From NCBI RefSeq assembly GCF_003952225.1, contig NZ_CP034437.1, forward strand, positions 4,540,501-4,604,500: DNA of 64,000 nt, written 5' to 3'. Under the pieces are notes generated by a model. That model ran no database searches. It saw nothing but the letters and a program-made list of their open reading frames with translations, and was not told where the DNA came from. Below, in pieces: positions 1 through 8,895 of this stretch (the first letter of the stretch is position 1; each line of letters opens with the position of its first letter). The translations under genes and the position numbers were made by a program. The stretch comes from Paenibacillus albus. GTDB taxonomy: Bacteria; Bacillota; Bacilli; Paenibacillales; Paenibacillaceae.

Positions 1-642
1 CTCGAAGCAGCGCGGGGAACTGATATCCTCCAGATTGATGCCGCCGAAGATCGGACTCATCGCTTTAATCGTGCGAATGAGCTCTTCCGTATCTTTCGTA
101 TCAAGGCAAATCGGAAAAGCATCAACGCCGGCAAGCTGCTTGAACAGCATCGCTTTCCCTTCCATTACCGGCGCAGCTGCATGCGGACCAATATCGCCGA
201 GACCAAGCACCGCTGTGCCATCCGTAACGACGGCAACCGTATTTCGCTTAATCGTGAGCGAGTACGCTTTGTTCTGATTCTCTGCAATCGCAGAGCAAAC
301 TTTTGCCACGCCAGGCGTGTACACTTTGGACAAGTCCTCGCGATTCTTAATCGGCAGAGTCGGTTGAATGGTGATTTTGCCGCCTAGATGAACAAGGAAC
401 GTCCGGTCCGAGACGTTAATGACGGTAATGCCATCGAGATTACGCAGAGCCTCAACCGCCGCTGCTTCGTTCTTATCCGGCAGATCCACTGTAATATCTC
501 GCGTCGATGTATCATGGCCAGGACGAATGACGTCGATTGAGGTGATGTCACCCCCTACCTTACTTAGCGTTGCCGCTACATCCGCGAAGGTTACCTTCTT
601 GTGATCAAGTTCTAGTCGAAAGATAATACTTGTCTTTGCCAT
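1..642 (-). CDS. NAD(P)-dependent malic enzyme with N-terminal ACT domain (3' end cut by the window edge)
   Basis: I translated this from the minus strand; 214 codons are inside the window. The start is the ATG at 640-642, preceded by a strong GGGGGTGGG ribosome binding site inside the end of glutamate dehydrogenase. Only one base separates it from that gene's stop, so the two are probably translationally coupled. Residues 1-80 look like an ACT domain ([12 protein letters not shown] start), often seen on Gram-positive malic enzymes. The malic N-terminal domain follows, with the active-site-like [21 protein letters not shown] and MEGKAMLFK segments. The enzyme oxidatively decarboxylates malate to pyruvate in the cytosol. 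As the last visible gene of the proline operon it would drain the TCA intermediates made from glutamate. The NAD-binding half lies outside the window, so cofactor preference cannot be judged. Confidence 0.93.
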   Translation of the reverse strand, partial: MAKTSIIFRLELDHKKVTFADVAATLSKVGGDITSIDVIRPGHDTSTRDITVDLPDKNEAAAVEALRNLDGITVINVSDRTFLVHLGGKITIQPTLPIKNREDLSKVYTPGVAKVCSAIAENQNKAYSLTIKRNTVAVVTDGTAVLGLGDIGPHAAAPVMEGKAMLFKQLAGVDAFPICLDTKDTEELIRTIKAMSPIFGGINLEDISSPRCFE

Positions 643-643
643 C

Positions 644-1903
644 TTAGACCCACCCCCGCCATTTCATAGCTTCAGCCGTGCGCTTCAATCCAACCATATA
701 TGCAGACAGACGCATGTCTGTCTTCTTCTCAAGCGCAGTTTGGTACACGTTATTGAAAGCGTCGACGAGAATTTTCTTCAGCCTCATGTTCACTTCTTCT
801 TCCGTCCAATAGAACCCTTGGTTGTTCTGTACCCATTCAAAGTAAGACACGACTACGCCGCCAGCGCTCGCAAGCACGTCCGGTACAATCATAATTCCAC
901 GTTTGGTCAAAATCTCTGTCGCTCCTTGAGTCGTTGGTCCGTTCGCAGCCTCAACGAGCAGCTTTGCTTTTATCAAGTACGCGTTATCTTCGGTGATCTG
1001 GTTCTCAATAGCTGCTGGAATTAGGATATCGCAATCTTGTATCAATAATTCCTCATTTGTCATTCGGTTCGGAAATAGGTTCGTTACACAGCCGAATGAA
1101 TCTCTCCGCTCCATCAAATATTCGATATCGAGTCCATTCGGATTGTACAGCGCCCCGGCCGCATCCGAGATGCCTACTACCCTGGCGCCTGCATCATGAA
1201 GGAACTTCGCCAAGTAGCTGCCTGCGTTGCCGAAGCCTTGAATGATAATGCGAGCGCCCTCAATCGGAATGCCGAGAACAGCCGCCGCTTCATGCAGAAC
1301 GATGCTCACCCCTTGAGCCGTCGAGGATTCGCGGCCAATCGAACCGCCGAGCACGAGCGGCTTGCCTGTGATAAAGCCTGGCGAATCGAACTCGCGAATC
1401 CGGCTGTACTCGTCCATCATCCACGCCATAATCTGCGCATTCGTGAACACATCCGGCGCTGGAATGTCCTTTGACGGGCCAACGATCTGGCTAATGGCAC
1501 GCACATAGCCTCGGCTTAGCCGTTCAAGCTCGCCAAGAGACATCGTGCGCGGATCGCACTCAATGCCGCCTTTGCCCCCGCCATAGGGCAAATTCGTCAA
1601 GCCGCATTTGATGCTCATCCACATCGAGAGCGCTTTCACTTCTTCGACCGTGACATCCGGGTGGAACCGAACGCCGCCCTTCGTCGGACCGACAGCGTCA
1701 CTATGCTGAGCGCGGTAGCCGGTAAACACCTTCACTTTGCCATCGTCCATCTTAACCGGGATTCGTACCGTCAAAAGTCGCAGAGGCTCCTTCAGCAGCT
1801 CCTGGTAAGCGCTGTCATAACCAAGCTTAGTTAAAGCCGTTTCAATGACTTGCTGCGTTCTTGCGAGTACATCGACATTTTCTTTTTCTTTGACTTCTGG
1901 CAT
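644..1903 (-). CDS. gdhA: NAD-specific glutamate dehydrogenase (RocG/GudB type)
   Basis: A 419-aa protein of the usual length for bacterial hexameric Glu/Leu/Phe/Val dehydrogenases. It converts glutamate to 2-oxoglutarate and ammonia in the cytosol. Visible landmarks are the substrate lysine region [11 protein letters not shown], the catalytic [13 protein letters not shown] segment, and the Rossmann motif [14 protein letters not shown]. The frame is open 31 codons further upstream, but the ATG at 1901-1903 has an AAGGGGG site at proper spacing and gives the family-typical [17 protein letters not shown] start. It lies downstream of P5C dehydrogenase in the same direction, with a strong hairpin in the 99-bp gap, and is followed by malic enzyme after one base. 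It completes proline and arginine breakdown. Neighbours indicate a catabolic rather than biosynthetic role. Confidence 0.95.
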   Translation of the reverse strand: MPEVKEKENVDVLARTQQVIETALTKLGYDSAYQELLKEPLRLLTVRIPVKMDDGKVKVFTGYRAQHSDAVGPTKGGVRFHPDVTVEEVKALSMWMSIKCGLTNLPYGGGKGGIECDPRTMSLGELERLSRGYVRAISQIVGPSKDIPAPDVFTNAQIMAWMMDEYSRIREFDSPGFITGKPLVLGGSIGRESSTAQGVSIVLHEAAAVLGIPIEGARIIIQGFGNAGSYLAKFLHDAGARVVGISDAAGALYNPNGLDIEYLMERRDSFGCVTNLFPNRMTNEELLIQDCDILIPAAIENQITEDNAYLIKAKLLVEAANGPTTQGATEILTKRGIMIVPDVLASAGGVVVSYFEWVQNNQGFYWTEEEVNMRLKKILVDAFNNVYQTALEKKTDMRLSAYMVGLKRTAEAMKWRGWV

Positions 1904-1964
1904 CTTGTTATCCCCCTTGGTAAGTGAAGAACCTGCTGCGTCAGCTATACTTGTGCATAGAGAA

Positions 1965-1992
1965 GGCCCTCTAACCAGCTGGGTAGAGGGCC
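1965..1992 (-). terminator. Intercistronic hairpin between P5C dehydrogenase and glutamate dehydrogenase
   Basis: Arms GGCCCTCTA and TAGAGGGCC pair perfectly over 9 bp, and the loop can add CCA/TGG after one mismatch. No clear T-run follows on the minus strand, so it is more likely a partial terminator or mRNA-end stabiliser that sets the ratio of the two enzymes than a full stop. Confidence 0.5.
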
Positions 1993-2002
1993 GCAAAGCT
2001 CA

Positions 2003-3577
2003 TTACATTTTGCGGGAAGTCAGTTTCGCTTGTGAGAAGAGCATCAAATAATCATAACCGCCTGCTTTGGAATCCGTACCGGACATATTGAATCCGCCGA
2101 ACGGGTGAACGCCTACAAGTGCGCCTGTGCACTTACGGTTAATATACAAGTTGCCGCAGTGTACAGTCTCAAGAGCTACTTCGATGCGCGCTTCGTCCGT
2201 CGAGAAATACGAACCTGTCAGGCCGAACTCGGTATCGTTGTACATTGCGATCGCTTCTTGCCAATCCTTAGCTTTTGCAAGCGCAAGTACAGGTCCGAAT
2301 ATCTCTTCCTGCATGATGCGCGCCTTGCCGCCTACATCACCGAATACAGTTGGCTGGATGTAGTAGCCATTGCCTTCCGCTTTGTCGCCACCTGCGAGAA
2401 GCGTACCTTCCTGCTTGCCGACTTCGATATAGTCAAGAATGCGCTCATATGAGGTTTTATCGATGACCGGACCTGCTGCAAAATTATCTTCTTGCGGTCC
2501 AACTTGAAGCTGCTTCGTCAATTCCGTAACACGCTCAGCAACTTGATCATAGACCGATTCTACGATGATTGCACGAGAGCCTGCTGAGCACTTCTGACCT
2601 TGGAAGCCGAATGCCGCTGCAACGATCGCTGTTGCTGCTGCTTCAAGATCTGCCGTTTCGTCAACGACGATACCGTCTTTGCCGCCCATCTCTGCGATGA
2701 CGCGTTTGATCCAAATTTGACCTGGAACCGTATCTGCCGCTAGCTTGTTAATGCGAAGACCAACTTCTTTGGAGCCTGTGAAGCTAATGAAGCGCGTCTT
2801 CGGATGCGTGGTCAAGTAATCACCGACCTCTGCGCCGCTGCCTGGAATGAAGTTGATAACGCCTGCCGGCAAGCCGACTTCTTCCATCAAAGCCATAAAT
2901 TTATGTGCGATAACCGGAGTTGTCGAAGCCGGCTTCAGCAATACCGTGTTGCCCGATACAACTGCTGCTGCTGTCATGCCGACACAGATCGCAAGCGGGA
3001 AATTCCATGGTGGAATTACAATGCCTACACCAAGCGGAATATAAGTAACGTGATTGTCTTCGCCTGGAATCTTGGTTAGAGGCAGCGTCTCTTCGACCTT
3101 GCTCAGACGAATCGCTTCACGTGCATAGAACTCCAAGAAGTCAATCGCTTCTGCTGTATCAACGTCAGCCTCTACATAGTTCTTGCCGGATTCGAGCATC
3201 ATGAGTGCGGAGAATTCATGCTTGCGCTCGCGCATCAGCTTCGCAGCTTGGAACAGATATTCTGCGCGCTCGCGAGCAGGCACTTTCTTCCAAGTCTCGA
3301 ACGTCAAGAGTGCTGCCTGCATCGCTTGCTCAGCCAGCTGCTGATCCGCTTTGCTCACATAGCCGATAACTTCGTCAACATTGCCGGGGTTGATCGACGT
3401 AATTTTCACTTCAGTCTCGATCTTCTCGCCGCCGATCGTAAGCGGGTAGTTGCGGCCAAGCTCCGTCTTTACTTTTGCAATCGCTGCTTGAATGGCTTGC
3501 TTATTCTCTTCTAGAGTAAAGTTCGTAAACGGCTCATTCGCATATGGTTTCACTTGTGTGTAAGGTGTTGTTGTCAT
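2003..3577 (-). CDS. rocA: 1-pyrroline-5-carboxylate dehydrogenase
   Basis: A 524-aa aldehyde dehydrogenase superfamily enzyme that oxidises glutamate-5-semialdehyde (P5C) to glutamate with NAD+. It shows the FTGSKEVG cofactor loop, the general-base segment [14 protein letters not shown] and the catalytic-cysteine segment [15 protein letters not shown]. The C-terminal [21 protein letters not shown] is typical of RocA/PruA. Length matches Bacillus RocA (about 515 aa). The ATG at 3575-3577 follows GGAGAGGAG. It sits 36 bp after proline dehydrogenase in one operon and would also receive the semialdehyde made by ornithine aminotransferase encoded a few kb away, so it is the shared step of proline and arginine catabolism. 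Confidence 0.96.
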   Translation of the reverse strand: MTTTPYTQVKPYANEPFTNFTLEENKQAIQAAIAKVKTELGRNYPLTIGGEKIETEVKITSINPGNVDEVIGYVSKADQQLAEQAMQAALLTFETWKKVPARERAEYLFQAAKLMRERKHEFSALMMLESGKNYVEADVDTAEAIDFLEFYAREAIRLSKVEETLPLTKIPGEDNHVTYIPLGVGIVIPPWNFPLAICVGMTAAAVVSGNTVLLKPASTTPVIAHKFMALMEEVGLPAGVINFIPGSGAEVGDYLTTHPKTRFISFTGSKEVGLRINKLAADTVPGQIWIKRVIAEMGGKDGIVVDETADLEAAATAIVAAAFGFQGQKCSAGSRAIIVESVYDQVAERVTELTKQLQVGPQEDNFAAGPVIDKTSYERILDYIEVGKQEGTLLAGGDKAEGNGYYIQPTVFGDVGGKARIMQEEIFGPVLALAKAKDWQEAIAMYNDTEFGLTGSYFSTDEARIEVALETVHCGNLYINRKCTGALVGVHPFGGFNMSGTDSKAGGYDYLMLFSQAKLTSRKM

Positions 3578-3613
3578 GATAAGGTAAGGCTCCTCTCCGT
3601 CAATCCGGTTATT

Positions 3614-4528
3614 TTATTTGAACATGTTCTTCAGCACGAACCATACATTGGCCGGACGCTCCGCAAGGCGGCGCATGAAATATCCGAACCAATCGACGCC
3701 GTAAGGGACATAGACGCGAACCTTGTAGCCTTCCTCAGTGAGCTGCTTCTGCAAATCTTCGCAGATGCCGTACAGCATCTGGAACTCGAAGCGGTCCTTC
3801 GCGATGCCATGCTCTTGTACAAGCGCTTTCGTATAATTAATAATCGCCTCGTCGTGGGAAGCAACGGCTGTATAATTGCCATTTAGTAAATGCTGCTTGA
3901 TGATGCGTTTGAGATTCTCATCGACGTCCTTCTTCTCTGGAAAAGCAACCTCAGGCGACTCTTTATATGCGCCTTTCACGAGCCGAAGGTTTGCTTTTAG
4001 TTCGTTCAGATCCGCGATGTCTTGCTCGGTGCGGAACAGATAAGCCTGGATTACGATGCCGACATTATCGAACTCCTGGCGAAGCTCGCGATAAATATCA
4101 AGCGACACTTGGCAGTGAGCATAATCTTCCATATCGATGCGCACGAAATTATTGTGCATTTTTGCCCGGTTCAGGATGCGTCTCATATTGCTCACGCATA
4201 GCTCTTTGCTGATATCAAGTCCGAGTGATGTCATCTTGAGCGACATGTTCGATTGCACGCCTGAGCTTGCGATCGCATCCAGCGTCTGAATGCACATGTC
4301 AGCGGATTCGGCTGCTTCCGCTTCGCTAAATACAAATTCGCCAAGATGGTCCAGCGTTGCGACGCGTCCATCAGCATTTAATTTGCTCACGGCTTCAATC
4401 GACTGTTTAATCGTCTCACCCGCAACGAAACGTGCTGCGCCAAAGCGCAGGCCGTATTTCTTGGCAAGTCGGTTCGCTGACCGGCTCTTGCCCAGCGCTT
4501 GAAACATGTTGCGTAGCATCATTTCCAT
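3614..4528 (-). CDS. putB: Proline dehydrogenase (stand-alone, Gram-positive type)
   Basis: A 304-aa flavin-dependent proline dehydrogenase that oxidises proline to P5C and passes electrons to the membrane quinone pool. The family TIM barrel is recognisable from MSLKMTSLGLDI, the VRIDMEDYAHC strand, the RLVKGAYKESPEVAF segment, and the C-terminal YVPYGVDWFGYFMRRLAERP, which carries the conserved arginine pair that binds the substrate carboxylate. The ATG at 4526-4528 follows a GGGGG site. First gene of the proline operon; the 222-bp region upstream is shared with a divergent AAA+ regulator and holds repeated TTGAACA boxes that are the likely control sites. Confidence 0.95.
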   Translation of the reverse strand: MEMMLRNMFQALGKSRSANRLAKKYGLRFGAARFVAGETIKQSIEAVSKLNADGRVATLDHLGEFVFSEAEAAESADMCIQTLDAIASSGVQSNMSLKMTSLGLDISKELCVSNMRRILNRAKMHNNFVRIDMEDYAHCQVSLDIYRELRQEFDNVGIVIQAYLFRTEQDIADLNELKANLRLVKGAYKESPEVAFPEKKDVDENLKRIIKQHLLNGNYTAVASHDEAIINYTKALVQEHGIAKDRFEFQMLYGICEDLQKQLTEEGYKVRVYVPYGVDWFGYFMRRLAERPANVWFVLKNMFK

Positions 4529-4559
4529 ATTTTATTCCCCCGTTGGAGTTGTACAAAGT

Positions 4560-4821
4560 TGTTCAATGTCTCTAATGGAATTATACAATATAACCATCAA
4601 TTTGAACAGTATGTGTTCAAAATTTATGTTTATCCACACATTTGAACAATTATGCAATACACAATTGACAGATAAATGAGACAATGATTGATCTGAGTAT
4701 CGAAGATATGGTAAATTTGATGCAAATCACAGCAAGCGGAGAGGACATCTATGTTCAAAATTGAACAACAATACTTGTACATCAACTTCATTACACTTTC
4801 AACTCGCGCAACAATTGAACA
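4560..4821. promoter_or_regulatory. Divergent control region with repeated TTGAACA/TGTTCAA boxes
   Basis: Copies of the heptamer TTGAACA occur in both orientations at 4560-4566 (inverted), 4602-4608 and 4614-4620 (a perfect 7-bp inverted repeat with 5-bp spacer), 4642-4648, 4752-4758 with 4761-4767 (a second inverted pair that includes the regulator's start codon), and 4815-4821. A TATAAT box for the proline operon lies on the minus strand at 4580-4585, with the 4602-4620 palindrome over its -35 position. I found no GG-N10-GC element of a sigma-54 promoter. The boxes are probably the operators of the adjacent regulator. Confidence 0.6.
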
Positions 4822-6520
4822 ATTGCTTCAAGCGCTAACCGACAAGTCGGCAGCAATTATCGAGCTTGCAGGCGAAACAGATCGCGCCATCCTCGTAACG
4901 CCTGAGGAGCGCCCTATTATAGAACGCTGCTTTACGGATCATGATATGGATGCTGCGGAAGCGCTGCGGGACTTCCCGTACTTCGCGACCATTTGCAACA
5001 GCTCCGTTGATTTGCATTCAGAGCTTCAGCTGCAGAACGATCGTCCATTAGTCATTCGGGCGGATCACAGTGATACGATAATTGGCTACGTGCCGCTTCA
5101 TAAGCTGCTAACCCACAGTATGAAAGAACAACAGCGTTGGTCAGCCTATTTCTGGGCATTGGCAGAGACGGTTACAGAAGCGGTTACTGTCGTTGATCGG
5201 AGCGGCGAGGTTATTTGCTGGAATCCGGTTGCCGAAGATATTTATCATTTGCCTAAAGCAGATATTTTGGGACGCCGAATCGGGGAACACTTCGAGAAAG
5301 AAACGCTTATGGTGCTCAAAATTCTTGATGAAGGCAGACTCATTCGCAATTCCTATCATCGTCCGCGCTCGGATACACATGTTCTTATTAATGCTTCTCC
5401 GGTTCGGGATGCGGATGGGACGATCATCGGCGGGATCGCGGCTGAGCAGGACATTACGCAGCTGGTGAAACTGAATGAAGAGCTGACGAGCGCCCACACC
5501 TACGCCCATCAGCATCGGACGGCGAACACGGAATTGTTCTCTCTTGTCAAAGGAAAAGGCCCTGCCATCTTCCGCGTCATGCAGTGGGCACGCAAGGTTG
5601 CGGCCGCTGACACCCCTGTACTGCTCATCGGCGAGAGCGGAGTCGGCAAGGAGCAGCTCGCGCAGATCATTCACAACTCCAGCCCGCGCGCGGAGCAGGC
5701 TTTCCTGTCTGTCAACTGCGGCATCGTGCCGATGGGTCTGCTCGAGTCCGAGCTATTCGGCTTCCAAGGCGGCGCATTTACCGGCAGCGAAGCTGGACAG
5801 GCAGGAAAGCTAGAGCTTGCGAAGGATGGCACATTGTTCATGAATGAGATTGACCGCCTGTCGCTTGAGCTTCAGGCGAAGCTGTATCATTATCTGTCGC
5901 AGCAGACGATTGTACGCTCTGGCGGCAATAAACCCATTGCGCTGCGCACTCGTATTATAGCGGCATCGACGCAGGATCTCGCCGCTAAGGTCGAGAAAGG
6001 CACATTCCGTGCTGATCTTTATTACGCGCTTAATGTCGTATCTATTGCGATTCCACCGCTGCGCGAGCGGATCGAAGACATTCCTGCGATGATTCAAATG
6101 TACTTGAAGCAATTCTCGCTGCAATATCAGAAGCCGCTCCCTTCCCTGTCGCCGGAAGTGCTGCTCGCCTTCTCGAACTACAGCTGGCCAGGCAACATTC
6201 TCGAGCTGCGCAATGTGCTTGAGCGTTGCATCATTCTGTGCGATGACGACATCATTACGCTCGATCATCTGCCGCCAATCCTGCAAGCGAAGCAGCCTAG
6301 CTTAGTGCTTCAGCAATTGAGTGATCCTGGCCTCGTCGCAGCGGCTGCCGGAGGTTCTGAGAATCGGCAGCGCACGGCTGTCGTCACCGAAGCAGATGAG
6401 CAGGCACTCATTCATGAGGCTTTGGCGAAGACCGCTGGCAATAAAAGCGCGGCCGCGAAGCTGCTCGGCGTCTCACGAGGCACGCTGTACAATAAGATGA
6501 AAGAGTTCGGTCTTGAATAG
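4751..6520 (+). CDS. rocR: RocR-like AAA+ transcriptional activator of proline/arginine catabolism
   Basis: A 589-aa regulator. About 130 N-terminal residues form a sensing region (ending in a CBS-like RPLVIRADHSDTIIGYVPL), followed by a PAS domain at about 145-255 (GEVICWNPVAEDIYHL). The AAA+ domain at about 265-500 has Walker A GESGVGKE and arginine-finger region RADLYYALNVVSIAIPPLRE. The C-terminus is a Fis-type helix-turn-helix (NKSAAAKLLGVSRGTLYNKM). Two key motifs deviate: the sigma-54 contact loop GAFTGA reads GAFTGS, and Walker B, usually LFLDEI, reads LFMNEI. ATG at 4751 follows GGAGAGG. It is divergent from the proline operon and convergent with the arginase group, so it probably controls one or both. 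The gene symbol is by analogy with Bacillus RocR and is not certain. Confidence 0.8.
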   Translation: MFKIEQQYLYINFITLSTRATIEQLLQALTDKSAAIIELAGETDRAILVTPEERPIIERCFTDHDMDAAEALRDFPYFATICNSSVDLHSELQLQNDRPLVIRADHSDTIIGYVPLHKLLTHSMKEQQRWSAYFWALAETVTEAVTVVDRSGEVICWNPVAEDIYHLPKADILGRRIGEHFEKETLMVLKILDEGRLIRNSYHRPRSDTHVLINASPVRDADGTIIGGIAAEQDITQLVKLNEELTSAHTYAHQHRTANTELFSLVKGKGPAIFRVMQWARKVAAADTPVLLIGESGVGKEQLAQIIHNSSPRAEQAFLSVNCGIVPMGLLESELFGFQGGAFTGSEAGQAGKLELAKDGTLFMNEIDRLSLELQAKLYHYLSQQTIVRSGGNKPIALRTRIIAASTQDLAAKVEKGTFRADLYYALNVVSIAIPPLRERIEDIPAMIQMYLKQFSLQYQKPLPSLSPEVLLAFSNYSWPGNILELRNVLERCIILCDDDIITLDHLPPILQAKQPSLVLQQLSDPGLVAAAAGGSENRQRTAVVTEADEQALIHEALAKTAGNKSAAAKLLGVSRGTLYNKMKEFGLE

Positions 6521-6534
6521 ATTGGTCTAAGCAA

Positions 6535-6590
6535 AAAGCCGTTACGGTGATAATCTCGCGACAACGCGGGCTCATCACCGTAACGGCTTT
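6535..6590. terminator. Bidirectional terminator between rocR and the arginase-like gene
   Basis: Arms AAAGCCGTTACGGTGAT (6535-6551) and ATCACCGTAACGGCTTT (6574-6590) pair perfectly over 17 bp between two convergent genes, with A- and T-runs on the two sides. Confidence 0.9.
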
Positions 6591-6605
6591 GTTCATGTTC
6601 ACATT

Positions 6606-7544
6606 CTACAGAATACGTTTGCCAAGCAGCGATGCAATAAGCCCGATAGCAAGGCGAGCTGTACGTCTGCTCTCATCCAGCTTGGAATTCACTTCGACAA
6701 CGTCGATGGAACGAATGAGGCCGGTTTCTGCAAGCAGCTCGCATGCAAAATGTGCTTCGCGGTACGTCAAACCACCCGGAACCTGCATATCAACACCTGG
6801 CGCTTCAATTGGGTCGAGACAGTCCGCCGAGAAGCTGACATGAATCCCATCCGTGCCGTTGCCGGCAATTTCAAGCGCCTTCGAGATTACTTTCTCGATG
6901 CCCATGCGGTCAATCTCGTGCATGGTGAATACGGTAATTCCCTCTGCCTTTATAATCGCACGCTCTTCCGGCTCCACATCGCGCACGCCGATCAAGACAA
7001 CGTTCGCTTTGTCGATCGCATTCTCGCGCGCATCTCGATTCAGTTCTGCCAGCTTCAGCTTCGCTTTGCCTAGCGCAACTGCAAGCGACATGCTGCCAAG
7101 TCTACCCAGCGGATGCGACTCTTCCGTCTGCAAGCCCGGGTGCGCATCAAAGTAAATGACGCCGAGCTTTCCTGCTTGTGCCGCCATTCCGGCAAGTGCG
7201 CCAATCGTTACACTGTGGTCACCGCCAAGAACGAGTGGCAGATGTCCTTTGCTCGCTTCAAGCGACACTTGCTCAGCAACCAGCGTGCCCATCTCTTTCA
7301 CTTCAGCGAGATGTTTCACGCCGCCGCTCTGCTCTCCGTTCGCCGCCGCTGGATGTGCGGGTACTTTCACTTTGTGCTCGCTTGCAACTTCGAAAGCGGT
7401 TTTGCGAAGCTGCCTCATAAGGCCGATCTGCACCATGCTCTCCGGTCCTTCTTCCGTCCCGGGACGGCCGGCTCCAAGGCCAAAAGGCACATGAATTAAG
7501 CTTAGCTTCTTCGTGCGGCTTGCTGTGTTCATCGATTCTGTCAT
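6606..7544 (-). CDS. Arginase-fold protein lacking several manganese ligands (probable pseudo-enzyme)
   Basis: A 312-aa ureohydrolase-superfamily protein, paralogous to the arginase encoded at 8896-9807. It keeps the GGDHSVTIG motif but deviates elsewhere. The metal motif DAHTDVN of its neighbour reads DAHPGLQ, so the second Asp and substrate Asn are lost. The SGNIHGM segment reads LGRLGSM, losing the catalytic His. SLDLDGMDP reads SFSADCLDP, losing the bridging Asp. EVN near the end is kept. Known arginases need these residues for the Mn2 site, so arginine hydrolysis is unlikely; a regulatory, heteromeric or new role is possible. The ATG at 7542-7544 is preferred (AGAGGA 11 bases upstream) over the GTG at 7553. 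It is last in the group after ornithine aminotransferase. Confidence 0.85.
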   Translation of the reverse strand: MTESMNTASRTKKLSLIHVPFGLGAGRPGTEEGPESMVQIGLMRQLRKTAFEVASEHKVKVPAHPAAANGEQSGGVKHLAEVKEMGTLVAEQVSLEASKGHLPLVLGGDHSVTIGALAGMAAQAGKLGVIYFDAHPGLQTEESHPLGRLGSMSLAVALGKAKLKLAELNRDARENAIDKANVVLIGVRDVEPEERAIIKAEGITVFTMHEIDRMGIEKVISKALEIAGNGTDGIHVSFSADCLDPIEAPGVDMQVPGGLTYREAHFACELLAETGLIRSIDVVEVNSKLDESRRTARLAIGLIASLLGKRIL

Positions 7545-7617
7545 GTTCTGCACCGTCCTCTACTCAAGTGTAAACGGCTGTCGCCGTCCTTTCGGCAAAA
7601 GCTTACGTTTCGCGATG

Positions 7618-7663
7618 ACATTATAGAAATGGATATAAGCGAAGCATATAGATTCTATAATGT
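7618..7663. repeat. Inverted repeat between ornithine aminotransferase and the arginase-like gene
   Basis: ACATTATAGAA (7618-7628) and TTCTATAATGT (7653-7663) are perfect inverted copies, 24 bp apart, abutting the stop of rocD. It could be a hairpin limiting read-through into the arginase-like gene or an operator; each arm also contains a TATAAT-like box. Between 7574 and 7587 there is a smaller ACGGC/GCCGT hairpin. Confidence 0.5.
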
Positions 7664-8853
7664 TAGAAAAGCTGTTTAATGCGCAAGATCGCCCAATCGA
7701 GCTGCTCCTTCGTTATCGTAAGCGGAGGCGCGAAGCGAATGGTCGTCTCATGTGTTTCTTTGCATAGAATACCAAGTTCTTTCAGCTTCTCGCAATAGGG
7801 ACGTGCTTCTCCGTGCAATTCAACCCCGATGAACAAGCCTCTGCCGCGCACTTCTTTAATGGCGGAGCTGCTGATTCCACGCAATTGTTCAATAAAATAA
7901 TTCCCGAGCTCATTCGAGCGCTTCACCAGTTCCTCGTCCTGCAGCACGTCAAGCGCTGCAATCGCTACCGCACAGCCGAGCGGGTTACCGCCAAAAGTAG
8001 ATCCATGCGAGCCGGGATCGAATACGCCGAGAATGTCCTCGTTCGCGGCTACAGCCGAGATTGGGAAAACGCCGCCGCCGAGCGCTTTGCCCATGATGTA
8101 CATGTCAGGGATGACCGCTTCCCAGTCGCTCGCGAACATTTTGCCCGTACGTCCGAAGCCAGTCTGGATTTCATCCGCCACGAGCAGCACATTGTTCGCT
8201 TTGCACAGCTCCGACGCTTGTTTGAGGAAGCCCTCCGGCGGCATCACGATGCCGGCTTCCCCTTGAATCGGCTCGACCAGAAAAGCAGCCGTATTCGGCG
8301 TAATCGCGGCCTTGAGAGCTTCGATGTCACCGTAAGGGATGATCTTGAACCCTGGCGTAAATGGACCGAAGCCTTGCTTGTATTCATCCGAGGAGGAGAA
8401 CGATGTGACCGTAATCGTCCGTCCGTGGAAATTGCCTTCGCACACGATAATTTCCGCTTGATTCTCCGGCACCTGTTTCACACTGTAAGCCCAGCGGCGA
8501 ACCGCCTTCAGCGCCGTTTCTACCGCCTCCGCGCCTGTGTTCATCGGCAAAATCATGCTTTTGCCCGTAAGCTTGGTTAACTTCTCATAGAACAGCCCGA
8601 GCTGGTCGTTATGGAACGCACGCGAGGTGAGCGTTACTTTGTCTGCCTGCTCTTTCAACGCCGCAATAATCCGCGGATGCCTGTGACCATGGTTAAGCGC
8701 CGAGTAAGCGCTCAGCATATCCATGAACTTGTTCCCTTCCGGATCCTCGACCCACACGCCTTCAGCCTTCGATATGACAATCGGCAGCGGATGATAGTTA
8801 TGCGCGCCAAAACGCTCCGTTTGCTCGATAATGCGGCTAGTTGTCGTTTCCAT
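7663..8853 (-). CDS. rocD: Ornithine aminotransferase (ornithine-oxo-acid transaminase)
   Basis: A 396-aa class III PLP aminotransferase that moves the delta-amino group of ornithine to 2-oxoglutarate, giving glutamate-5-semialdehyde and glutamate. Diagnostic segments are [18 protein letters not shown], the PLP-contacting [25 protein letters not shown], and the Schiff-base lysine in [18 protein letters not shown]. The reading frame extends 14 codons upstream, but the ATG at 8851-8853 has an AGGAGAG site. It lies 42 bp after the canonical arginase gene and feeds its product to P5C dehydrogenase encoded in the neighbouring operon. Confidence 0.96.
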   Translation of the reverse strand: METTTSRIIEQTERFGAHNYHPLPIVISKAEGVWVEDPEGNKFMDMLSAYSALNHGHRHPRIIAALKEQADKVTLTSRAFHNDQLGLFYEKLTKLTGKSMILPMNTGAEAVETALKAVRRWAYSVKQVPENQAEIIVCEGNFHGRTITVTSFSSSDEYKQGFGPFTPGFKIIPYGDIEALKAAITPNTAAFLVEPIQGEAGIVMPPEGFLKQASELCKANNVLLVADEIQTGFGRTGKMFASDWEAVIPDMYIMGKALGGGVFPISAVAANEDILGVFDPGSHGSTFGGNPLGCAVAIAALDVLQDEELVKRSNELGNYFIEQLRGISSSAIKEVRGRGLFIGVELHGEARPYCEKLKELGILCKETHETTIRFAPPLTITKEQLDWAILRIKQLF

Positions 8854-8895
8854 CCTGCCACTCTCCTCTATACTTATCTCCTGTATCCTATGCAC

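Noticed and set aside
4529-4750. Sigma-54 (-24/-12) promoter for the proline operon
   Set aside because: I looked for GG-N10-GC on both strands and found no acceptable match; the TATAAT box fits better.
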